Assembly: GCA_021814855.1 (NCBI GenBank)
Contig: JAKAHQ010000170.1
Location: forward strand, 1-5,093
From: Bacteroidota bacterium
Lineage (GTDB): Bacteria; Bacteroidota; Ignavibacteria; Ignavibacteriales; Melioribacteraceae
Length of the DNA: 5,093 nucleotides
Direction of reading: 5' to 3'
Both the position numbers and the translations under genes were made by a program. Shown piece after piece: positions 1 to 5,093 of the stretch (its first letter is position 1; every line of letters starts with the position of its first letter). The notes below the pieces were generated by a model. That model saw only the letters and a program-made list of their open reading frames with translations, did not search any database and was not told the DNA's origin.

Positions 1-324
1 TTAAAAATTCTCGAACTTGATCCATCCGGTGATGAAAAGAATTTCGATGCGATCGGCAAATATAAATTCAGCCGTGATACTTTTGCATGGGCACAAAAAT
101 TATTGTTAAGCTGCTTAAGCAAAGAATTGGATTGGTTGATAATTGATGAGATTGGTCCTTTAGAAATTGAAGGCAAAGGATTTGAACCGGCATTGTCTAA
201 AATTCTTTCTGAACATGAAAAGTTTTACGGGAATATTCTTATCGTTGTGCGGAAGGGTCTGTTTCAGAAGGTTAAAGCTCATTATCACCTCGCAAATTCG
301 AGCAGGACGTTTAAAGAAGCTTAA
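1..324 (+). CDS. THEP1-family nucleoside-triphosphatase, C-terminal part (5' end outside window)
   Basis: The reading frame is open from the first base to a TAA at 322-324, giving 107 residues of the C-terminal part of a P-loop NTPase. The key signature is WLIIDEIGPLE at visible residues 45-55, in which Asp49-Glu50 form the Walker B pair. It is followed by a GKGF segment and a beta-strand ending in VVR (Arg84). This order (DEIGPLEL, GKGF, then a terminal VxR strand) is characteristic of the THEP1 / NTPase_1 family, which hydrolyses NTPs to NDPs and is thought to be cytosolic. The Walker A loop (GxxGxGKT type) expected near the N-terminus must lie before the window. A TTG at 103 could be mistaken for a start, but the conserved frame clearly extends upstream of it. 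The gene converges on the outer-membrane protein gene and has no obvious link to the sulfur operon. Family assignment is fairly secure; the physiological role is unknown. Confidence 0.8.
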   Translation, partial: LKILELDPSGDEKNFDAIGKYKFSRDTFAWAQKLLLSCLSKELDWLIIDEIGPLEIEGKGFEPALSKILSEHEKFYGNILIVVRKGLFQKVKAHYHLANSSRTFKEA

Positions 325-380
325 GAGCAAGGGCACGAGCAAGAAAAATTTTTTATTAGTCTTGCTCATGCACTTGTTCT
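324..380. terminator. Imperfect 20-bp inverted repeat between convergent genes, probable bidirectional terminator
   Basis: The left arm at 324-343 and the right arm at 361-380 are complementary at 17 of 20 positions; some mismatches can form G-U pairs in one or other RNA strand. The spacer is 17 bases and A/T-rich (344-360). The left arm begins on the last base of the NTPase stop codon, and the right arm ends 10 bases from the stop of the minus-strand gene. That position is what one expects of a shared terminator for two converging transcripts. Neither side has a clean uninterrupted U-tract directly after the stem, so it is not a textbook intrinsic terminator. It could also act as a 3'-end stabilising hairpin. 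Confidence 0.55.
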
Positions 381-390
381 CTATCATTTC

Positions 391-1884
391 CTAAAATGCA
401 TAACTTGCGGAAAGATGAATTAACGTGGTAGCCAATTCGCTTGTGCTGCCGTTATATTCGCTCGCAATTAAGCTTGGATTACCGGCTTGTAGCGATTTAT
501 TGAGCGCCGTTTCAAACGCAGCATTGATTGTTAACGGAGCGGAAACTTTGTAACTAACGCCTGCCATAATATGATTTTCTACAATTGCGGGAAATACCGG
601 GAAGATAGTTGACTGCGGTACCGGATTACTTCCGTAAGCATATCCCAGACGAAGTTTTAATTCAGGCGTTACGTTCATTTCCCCGCCGAGTTTTATAATA
701 ACGGAATTTTTCCAGTTCATCGGAAAGTCGATTGTGAATGTCCCGTTGTTGCCCATCATTTTATTTATGTTCGGATTGGCACCGTTGGAAAGATGCAGAG
801 TCATTTTGTCGAAAGCGTTTGCCCAATTCATCCACTCTATATCAGCAGCTAATTTTAAATTGCCGGAAACATCATAAGAAACTCCAAATCCAATCGATTG
901 CGGAAATTTCAAATCCGCCGATAAATCATAATTCGCCTGTACACCTTTAGACATATCGATTCCGAGTTGGCTGAACTGAGTCATTATTGCCGCCATTGCA
1001 TCTTGCTGTGTGGCGCCGGGATGCATCATCATGTAACCTTGTACAGCTAATCCGAAAGCATTGGTCAACTGGGCAGTCATATCCATCGATGCTTTGCCGT
1101 TCTTGTATGTAAGCGAAGTCGGCATTGTATAGCTTAAACCAAGTGAAAGTTTATCATTCACTTTATAAGCAAATCCGATCTTGCCGTTAAAACCAATCGC
1201 GGTTAAATCCGTCATTTGTGCTAAGGCAGTAACTTCGCTGTAACCAAATCCTCCCATTGACTGCGGAGCGGAGAACATCGCGCCGAAAGTCATACCTGGT
1301 AGCGCTGTTCCATTCATTATTGCTGGATTCAGTGAATACGGCATCGAGAATTCAAGCATGCTGTAAACTAAGTGCAAACTTACGCCCGCAGAAAAATTAT
1401 CGTTTATCTTATAGGCAACCGATAAGCCGCCTTGCATAGAAGCTAACTTGGAATGATATTTTTGCAGTTGATAATTTCCGCTCTGGTCAACGAATAAGGC
1501 ATGCCTCAAATTAAAATCCGCGCCCATTCCACCTGCAGTAAAGAATCCAACGCCCCATGTCCATTTACTTTCGGGATACTTATTTACGTAACCAGCGGAC
1601 GGCAAAGGGAAGGTATTTTTATCGCCGTCGGCATCATTTAAATTATTTTTGAAATGAAGCGAGGGGAACATCAAGGACGCATCAACGTTAAGTACGGAAT
1701 TATTAAGAAATGATATTCCTGCCGGATTTGTCATCATTAATTCCGGGCTATCAAACACGCCGATTGAAGTGCCTCCTCTTCCCAAAGAACGGGCATCAAA
1801 CCCGATTAATCTTGTTCCGTTTTGGGCTAAAGATAGCGTTGCTGTAAATATTAATAAGAATATTACTTTTGTCGTTTTTTTCAT
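391..1884 (-). CDS. FadL/OMPP1/TodX-family outer-membrane beta-barrel transporter
   Basis: This 497-residue protein looks like a FadL-type channel, a family that passes hydrophobic compounds (long-chain fatty acids, aromatics) across the outer membrane. A Sec signal peptide is visible: Lys2-Lys3, a hydrophobic core at about residues 7-18, and likely cleavage after Ala20 (SLA-Q). The early mature region carries GRGGTSIG at 35-42 and the NPAG motif at 53-56, both typical of the N-terminal hatch region of OMPP1/FadL proteins. The rest alternates short amphipathic strands with turns, and the chain ends in LSASYAF, a terminal Phe suited to recognition by the BAM complex. A Met/Gln/Ala-rich helical-looking insert lies at about 275-315. 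Length is close to the family norm. The ATG at 1884 is preceded by GGAG five bases upstream. The gene follows the YeeE-rhodanese gene on the same strand after 116 bases, so it may have its own promoter or be read through from the operon. Family call is good; the substrate is unknown. Confidence 0.85.
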   Translation of the reverse strand: MKKTTKVIFLLIFTATLSLAQNGTRLIGFDARSLGRGGTSIGVFDSPELMMTNPAGISFLNNSVLNVDASLMFPSLHFKNNLNDADGDKNTFPLPSAGYVNKYPESKWTWGVGFFTAGGMGADFNLRHALFVDQSGNYQLQKYHSKLASMQGGLSVAYKINDNFSAGVSLHLVYSMLEFSMPYSLNPAIMNGTALPGMTFGAMFSAPQSMGGFGYSEVTALAQMTDLTAIGFNGKIGFAYKVNDKLSLGLSYTMPTSLTYKNGKASMDMTAQLTNAFGLAVQGYMMMHPGATQQDAMAAIMTQFSQLGIDMSKGVQANYDLSADLKFPQSIGFGVSYDVSGNLKLAADIEWMNWANAFDKMTLHLSNGANPNINKMMGNNGTFTIDFPMNWKNSVIIKLGGEMNVTPELKLRLGYAYGSNPVPQSTIFPVFPAIVENHIMAGVSYKVSAPLTINAAFETALNKSLQAGNPSLIASEYNGSTSELATTLIHLSASYAF

Positions 1885-1889
1885 AAGAG

Positions 1890-1893
1890 CTCC
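1890..1893 (-). promoter_or_regulatory. Shine-Dalgarno site of the FadL-type gene
   Basis: GGAG on the minus strand lies five bases before the ATG at 1884-1882. It supports that start, which also gives a complete signal peptide. Confidence 0.6.
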
Positions 1894-1926
1894 GTAAATA
1901 GAAATTTGTCATTTTAGTTTCTGGAT

Positions 1927-1955
1927 ATTGTAATGCCGGAAATCTTTTCTATCCA
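1927..1955 (-). promoter_or_regulatory. Weak candidate sigma70-like promoter for the FadL-type gene
   Basis: In the 116-base gap upstream of the FadL-type gene, the minus strand has TGGATA (1955-1950), then 17 bases, then TACAAT (1932-1927). These match the bacterial -35 and -10 consensus at four and five of six positions. The spacing is ideal, but in A/T-rich DNA such matches occur by chance. The main sigma factor of Bacteroidota-like lineages uses different motifs. Position upstream of the gene is the main reason to list it. Confidence 0.2.
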
Positions 1956-2000
1956 TTCTCATCAAAATAACTTCCTGCATCACGGTTCATTTATTTATTT

Positions 2001-3209
2001 TTAACAACCGCCAAGAACTCTTTTCTTTACTGTCTTTACCACATTTTTACTTTGTTTTTCTTTGTACTCTTTTATCAATACCGGCAACTGCTTTGCGGCA
2101 TCGGTTCTAAATCTATAAGTATCCAGAACCCAGCGATCGGTTACATTCGTTAAATCGTCGGGCGCTTTAAAGTCCAAAATATCTTGCTTGAATTTGTTGA
2201 ACCCGCCCTGCAGTATCGAAACATCCTTGTAGCCGAGTTTGCTTGCTATTACCGCGGCTTTCTTTTCCAGAGTTTCATCATTTGCGACAAAAACATTGGT
2301 TGTATGTTTAATCGACAAAAGTTTGGTTGCATCCTTTTCGAAAATATTCTTCAACGACTCGCTAGTAGATTTAGGCAGACTTAAAGTTTCAAATTCTTTG
2401 GGATCGCGTAAATCAAAAATTTGAAGTGTTGGATCGTTATCTATTATTCTAAATGCCAATTCATCCGACGTCATTGTTTTAACCGGGTACGCGTTCACAT
2501 AATTAAGATCGGATACTTCGTTCAGCATTGCTTCTTTTTTATCAGGCATAACGAACGCGGAAAGTCCAACTACCACTGCGATAATCGTCAATCCGTAATA
2601 AAGCGGTTTAGAACTGAATTCTGGATTCGGTTTGCCGTTCACTTTATTTTCAACCAATGTAGTTGCCCAAAATGCGCCTACCGCCATAAATGTAAGCAGG
2701 AAGGCAAAGAGTCCTTGCGATACTCCCATCGCAGAAAATATTGTAATGTTGCCCCATGGAGCTGCTTTGTACAATCCTTCAAAGATTGGATACCCTTCGG
2801 CAAATCCAAGAATTCCGAGGAAAGCTCCCAGCACAAAAATCATCGCGTCAATTTTTCCTATTGCTGCGGCGCATACGCTTGTGCCTGGGCAGAACCCTCC
2901 GATCACAAAGCCCAATCCCATTATCACTCCGCCCACAATTGCGGACCAAAGAAAAGTAGGATTAATATAAATTAAGCTTAGGTCGAGTAAGCCGAAGTGG
3001 CCAAGAGCGATTACGCCAATCATTGCAGTAACACCGGCAGTCATAAATACTCTCAACACGGTAAAATCATAACCGTAAAACAAACCGACAAGTTTTTTTG
3101 AAGTTGAAAACCCGGCTTGTTTTAGTATGTATCCAAACGTTACTCCTATAAAAATAGCGATTACAAAATTTAATTCGTTTCCAATTACATCAGGCACTAA
3201 TGGTCCCAT
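2001..3209 (-). CDS. YeeE/YedE-family membrane protein with C-terminal rhodanese-like domain
   Basis: This 402-residue protein has two parts. Residues 1-221 are an integral membrane domain with about six hydrophobic segments (roughly 11-34, 51-72, 87-107, 120-137, 155-183, 204-220). It contains GGFCPGTSVC at 104-113 followed by GKID at 118-121, the CPGT-type signature of the YeeE/YedE (Sulf_transp) family, whose characterised members import thiosulfate; Cys107 and Cys113 are candidate relay residues. Residues about 243-345 resemble a rhodanese fold, with a SDELAFRI start, the IFDLRDPKEFE strand and loop (Asp266, Arg268) and LQGGFNKF near the end. The loop that should hold the catalytic Cys (about 307-316, FVANDETLEK) has none, so classical sulfurtransferase activity is unlikely. 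A basic tail ends in Gly-Gly-Cys402. The ATG at 3209 has AGAGG six bases upstream and lies 14 bases after the previous stop, so co-transcription is likely. Membrane-domain family call is strong; the transported substrate is inferred. Confidence 0.85.
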   Translation of the reverse strand: MGPLVPDVIGNELNFVIAIFIGVTFGYILKQAGFSTSKKLVGLFYGYDFTVLRVFMTAGVTAMIGVIALGHFGLLDLSLIYINPTFLWSAIVGGVIMGLGFVIGGFCPGTSVCAAAIGKIDAMIFVLGAFLGILGFAEGYPIFEGLYKAAPWGNITIFSAMGVSQGLFAFLLTFMAVGAFWATTLVENKVNGKPNPEFSSKPLYYGLTIIAVVVGLSAFVMPDKKEAMLNEVSDLNYVNAYPVKTMTSDELAFRIIDNDPTLQIFDLRDPKEFETLSLPKSTSESLKNIFEKDATKLLSIKHTTNVFVANDETLEKKAAVIASKLGYKDVSILQGGFNKFKQDILDFKAPDDLTNVTDRWVLDTYRFRTDAAKQLPVLIKEYKEKQSKNVVKTVKKRVLGGC

Positions 3210-3215
3210 GATTCA

Positions 3216-3220
3216 CCTCT
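3216..3220 (-). promoter_or_regulatory. Shine-Dalgarno AGAGG of the YeeE-rhodanese gene
   Basis: AGAGG (minus strand) sits six bases before the ATG at 3209, inside the 14-base gap after the upstream stop. The same AGAGG element precedes the starts at 3742 and 4434, so this start agrees with its operon neighbours. Confidence 0.6.
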
Positions 3221-3223
3221 CTC

Positions 3224-3742
3224 CTATAACCAAAGTTTTCTAAAAAAATAAGCAAAGGTATAAGCTCCGCCGAAAATAGCGATCATCGTAATTATACCCC
3301 CGAAAGAAAGCACTGCCATGCCGCTTAATGCCGCGCCGCTTGTACATCCCCTTCCAAATTCGGCTCCGAAGCCGAACAACGCACCGCCAATCAAAGCGCC
3401 AACAATCCTTACCCGCGATGTAATCTTGGGAGAATGTTCAAGCGTAAATTTCAAACGGTTGGAAATTAAACCGGAAACGAAAGCTCCTATAATAACTCCA
3501 ATCATTTCGAAGATGAGCCAATTCTTTAAAGGGCTCGCTCCGCCGTGTTCATCGGAATACTCTTTATAAAAATGAGTATTGGCCGCATGCGAAGGCGCTA
3601 CAACTTGAACAGTTTCAATTACAGCGCTTTTAACCGCGCCGCTTGCGCCAAGACCTCTGCCCGTTATATAAATTGTTGCAAGCAGGATTAATCCTAAAAG
3701 AAAACCTGCCAAATACGGATTCATATATTTTGTTTCTTTCAT
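3224..3742 (-). CDS. Short YeeE/YedE-family membrane protein (thiosulfate transporter-like partner)
   Basis: This 172-residue inner-membrane protein carries the other hallmark of the YeeE/YedE (Sulf_transp) family. GRGLGASGAV at about 28-37 follows the first hydrophobic segment (8-27), and GRGCTSGAALSG at 130-141 contains the conserved Cys133. Further hydrophobic segments lie at about 75-94, 112-128 and 143-167. A polar stretch between segments one and two (about 48-74) contains several His, Tyr and acidic residues and probably forms an extracytoplasmic loop. Full-length YeeE proteins are about twice this size and contain both half-motifs. Here the halves appear to be divided between this gene and the next, suggesting a two-subunit transporter. 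The ATG at 3742 overlaps the preceding stop as ATGA. AGAGG seven bases upstream favours it over Met7, so translational coupling to the cytochrome b gene is likely. Family is secure; substrate and partnership are inferred. Confidence 0.85.
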   Translation of the reverse strand: MKETKYMNPYLAGFLLGLILLATIYITGRGLGASGAVKSAVIETVQVVAPSHAANTHFYKEYSDEHGGASPLKNWLIFEMIGVIIGAFVSGLISNRLKFTLEHSPKITSRVRIVGALIGGALFGFGAEFGRGCTSGAALSGMAVLSFGGIITMIAIFGGAYTFAYFFRKLWL

Positions 3743-4434
3743 TGCGCCACCTCTGCTTCAATTTTTTCTTTTACTTCACTTAATTCTTTTTTTTCTTCGG
3801 AAGACTTATCAGCTTGCTCATGATCATCCTTGTCGAGTTCTTCATAACCCGTGATCATCGCCCTAAGATTCGATGTAATTGAATGCCCCGTAGTAATTAG
3901 ATAAAGGTGAACAACTACAAATGCGATTAAAAGAAACGCTCCGGCCGTATGGAATAGCGCAATTGTTTTTATCGAGTCGATGTTCAAGCCCGCCACACCG
4001 CCTTTCTGAGGATAACGATAAAACATGTAGAGCAATCCCGAAATAACCATGGTAGGAATAACCAGGATTTTTAATGCGAGATACACAAGTTTCTGCAACG
4101 GATTCAGTTTGCTTAAAACGGTTTTCTTGGTTGGATGGGGTGCGTTCTTAAATATTCCGAATAGGTAATAATCCAATTGTGCTTTCAAGTGTTTTGCAGT
4201 AGGAAGATACTGTCGCCATTCACCCGTTGAAAAATGCCAGAAGATGGCAAACACAATAAGCACAATAAACGCATACGCGGCAATGTTATGGTATTTAACA
4301 GCATTCTGATATCCAAAGAATTTTATCGATCCGTGAATTTCAAAACCGGTTGCCGCAAGAAAGAAAATTATAATTGCTTGCATCCAATGCCAGAACCTTT
4401 CGAACGATCTATAAATATATACCTTCTGTTTCAT
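3739..4434 (-). CDS. Cytochrome b561-like (PF01292-type) membrane haem subunit, quinol oxidation
   Basis: This 231-residue protein resembles the membrane cytochrome b of hydrogenases, formate dehydrogenases and thiosulfate reductases. It opens with a RFWHW motif (His16) and has four likely membrane helices at about 16-33, 48-68, 117-137 and 158-182. Histidines suitable for haem b ligation occur at His16, His49, His67, His162 (LFHTAGAF) and His176 (VVHLYL). ITGYEEL after the last helix is typical of the family end. A strongly charged 30-residue tail (about 199-231, rich in Glu, Lys and Asp) follows and is probably helical. In family terms it would carry electrons between the quinone pool and a periplasmic partner, here the octahaem cytochrome encoded directly upstream. 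The start overlaps that gene's stop as ATGA and has AGAGG six bases before it, which implies coupled translation and fixed stoichiometry. The class is well supported; exact haem number and electron direction are inferred. Confidence 0.85.
   Translation of the reverse strand: MKQKVYIYRSFERFWHWMQAIIIFFLAATGFEIHGSIKFFGYQNAVKYHNIAAYAFIVLIVFAIFWHFSTGEWRQYLPTAKHLKAQLDYYLFGIFKNAPHPTKKTVLSKLNPLQKLVYLALKILVIPTMVISGLLYMFYRYPQKGGVAGLNIDSIKTIALFHTAGAFLLIAFVVVHLYLITTGHSITSNLRAMITGYEELDKDDHEQADKSSEEKKELSEVKEKIEAEVAQ
3750..3754 (-). promoter_or_regulatory. Shine-Dalgarno AGAGG deciding the start of the short YeeE/YedE gene
   Basis: AGAGG (minus strand) lies within the end of the cytochrome b gene, seven bases before the ATG at 3742. 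It favours this start over the in-frame Met six codons later, which has no comparable site. Confidence 0.6.
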
Positions 4435-5093
4435 GACCGACCTCTTTTTTTCATTTTTCTTTTTGAATATACTCTTACCGTTCCGTGAATTAGAACGCCG
4501 AAGAAAGCAAGAAGAATCATGCTCTTACCGGCAAATTCAATAAAGGGACTGTAATCTCTTGCAGGCATATAAAAATCTTTTAATCCGGCAAGGCGGCTGT
4601 TATCGCGGGTATGGCACTCTGTACACTTAACTGTATTTTCTCTTGTAGATACCATATGATTAACAGGCCAGTACATTTCTGTTTTAATGAAGGAAATTTT
4701 TCCGCTGAAAGGAAGATTAACGTCCTTCATTCCAACTTCCGCTGCTTTTTCCCAGTTAAAATCTTTCCAAAGAGCGCCTTCTCCAACCTTATCCGCATAA
4801 AGTTTGGGCTGGATAAGCATTCCCGTCACAGGATCAAACGGCTGTCTAGCTCTGTGAATCTTTACAGGAATAATCTTTGAGTCCGGATCGCTGTAAGAAC
4901 CGTAAAGAGGATTTAATATTAACGGCTTTGTTGTGTCTTGAATTTTATCGCCGAGAAGATAATGACCGGCTGTACCATTGAACCAAACATAATCCGGTTT
5001 TAAATCTTTGCCCCACTTAAAACTTCCTTTTATAGAAAGATAAGTGTGATTGCCGTCTTTATCGTCTACTTCGTATGGCTTACCGTCTTTCAA
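4431..5093 (-). CDS. Octahaem tetrathionate-reductase-family cytochrome c, C-terminal part (N-terminus outside window)
   Basis: The frame is open at the window edge and gives 220 residues. The first visible codon, TTG, is probably internal. One c-type haem site, CTECH, lies at visible residues 157-161 (4625-4611), preceded by YWPVNHMVS at 141-149, whose His is a likely distal ligand. Aromatic and proline-rich text (KPDYVWFNG at about 32-40, IPVKIHRARQPFDP at about 75-88) resembles the C-terminal region of octahaem tetrathionate-reductase-type cytochromes. A single hydrophobic helix at about 187-206 and a very basic end (KRKMKKR) indicate a C-terminal anchor with the haem domain in the periplasm. 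Related enzymes reduce tetrathionate, nitrite or hydroxylamine in vitro. The cytochrome b immediately downstream and the two YeeE/YedE genes fit a sulfur-oxyanion reductase fed from quinol. The other seven expected CXXCH sites would be outside the window, so octahaem is a family inference. A different multihaem cytochrome remains possible. Confidence 0.75.
   Translation of the reverse strand: MKDGKPYEVDDKDGNHTYLSIKGSFKWGKDLKPDYVWFNGTAGHYLLGDKIQDTTKPLILNPLYGSYSDPDSKIIPVKIHRARQPFDPVTGMLIQPKLYADKVGEGALWKDFNWEKAAEVGMKDVNLPFSGKISFIKTEMYWPVNHMVSTRENTVKCTECHTRDNSRLAGLKDFYMPARDYSPFIEFAGKSMILLAFFGVLIHGTVRVYSKRKMKKRGRS
4441..4445 (-). promoter_or_regulatory. Shine-Dalgarno AGAGG of the cytochrome b gene
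   Basis: AGAGG (minus strand) lies in the last codons of the octahaem cytochrome gene, six bases before the ATG at 4434. It supports the ATGA overlap as the true junction. Confidence 0.6.

Noticed and set aside
103..324. TTG at 103 as the start of a complete small gene
   Set aside because: The conserved NTPase frame continues upstream of it to the window edge, so it is an internal codon of a gene cut by the window.
1922..1946. A small inverted repeat in the gap between the YeeE-rhodanese and FadL-type genes
   Set aside because: It has only about seven pairs with a mismatch and no U-tract, so it is too weak to call a terminator or operator.
1909..1980. A 23-codon minus-strand frame starting with ATG in the gap upstream of the FadL-type gene
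   Set aside because: It has no Shine-Dalgarno and overlaps the candidate promoter region. Frames this short are expected by chance. A leader peptide cannot be excluded, but nothing supports it.
1949..1990. A 13-codon minus-strand frame just after the YeeE-rhodanese stop
   Set aside because: It is too short, lacks a ribosome binding site and overlaps the other tiny frame.
2262..2291. A frameshift or sequencing error explaining the missing rhodanese cysteine
   Set aside because: The frame stays open and rhodanese-like on both sides of the loop (DLRDPKEFE before, LQGGFNKF after), so a local indel is unlikely. A substitution cannot be excluded from one sequence.
2421..2975. A 184-codon open frame on the plus strand opposite the YeeE-rhodanese gene
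   Set aside because: It is fully antisense to a well-supported membrane protein gene. The translation is rich in Cys, His, Arg and Ser with no domain character, as expected for the reverse complement of hydrophobic codons.
1..5093. CRISPR array, tRNA, rRNA, insertion sequence or phage signature
   Set aside because: No regularly spaced repeats, tRNA-like cloverleaf, transposase-like protein or terminal repeats were seen on either strand. The window is almost fully occupied by the six genes listed.

Overview
The window reads as ordinary bacterial chromosome of moderate-to-low G+C from a Gram-negative organism. It has an outer-membrane beta-barrel with a signal peptide and a C-terminal Phe, and a membrane-anchored periplasmic multihaem cytochrome. 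The mix of protein families and the sequence style suggest an anaerobic or facultative member of the Bacteroidota/Ignavibacteriota/Chlorobiota group. This is an inference from protein character only; no rRNA or marker gene is present.

Layout. At the left edge, on the plus strand, lies the C-terminal part of a THEP1-type nucleoside-triphosphatase (1-324). It converges on a minus-strand block, and a long imperfect inverted repeat (324-380) sits in the short gap between the two. The rest of the window is on the minus strand. In transcription order it contains: the C-terminal part of an octahaem tetrathionate-reductase-family cytochrome c (5093-4431, cut by the window edge); a cytochrome b561-like membrane subunit (4434-3739); a short YeeE/YedE-type membrane protein (3742-3224); a longer YeeE/YedE protein fused to a rhodanese-like domain (3209-2001); and, after a 116-base gap, a FadL/OMPP1-type outer-membrane protein (1884-391).

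The first four minus-strand genes form a compact operon. The first two junctions are ATGA start/stop overlaps and the third gap is 14 bases. All three internal starts have an AGAGG Shine-Dalgarno at 6-7 bases. The likely logic is that the di-haem cytochrome b takes electrons from the quinol pool and passes them to the octahaem cytochrome anchored on the periplasmic face. That cytochrome would reduce a sulfur or nitrogen oxyanion (tetrathionate, nitrite or hydroxylamine are the family precedents). The two YeeE/YedE proteins would move a sulfur compound such as thiosulfate, the product of tetrathionate reduction, across the inner membrane. Gene content and cysteine motifs support this model, but the substrate is not proven by sequence.

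The most unusual point is that the rhodanese-like domain on the second YeeE/YedE protein has no cysteine in its active-site loop, while the same polypeptide ends in Gly-Gly-Cys. The window appears to hold a respiratory-transport sulfur module of a recurrent type rather than a wholly unknown system. The split transporter and the degenerate rhodanese domain are the parts worth following up.
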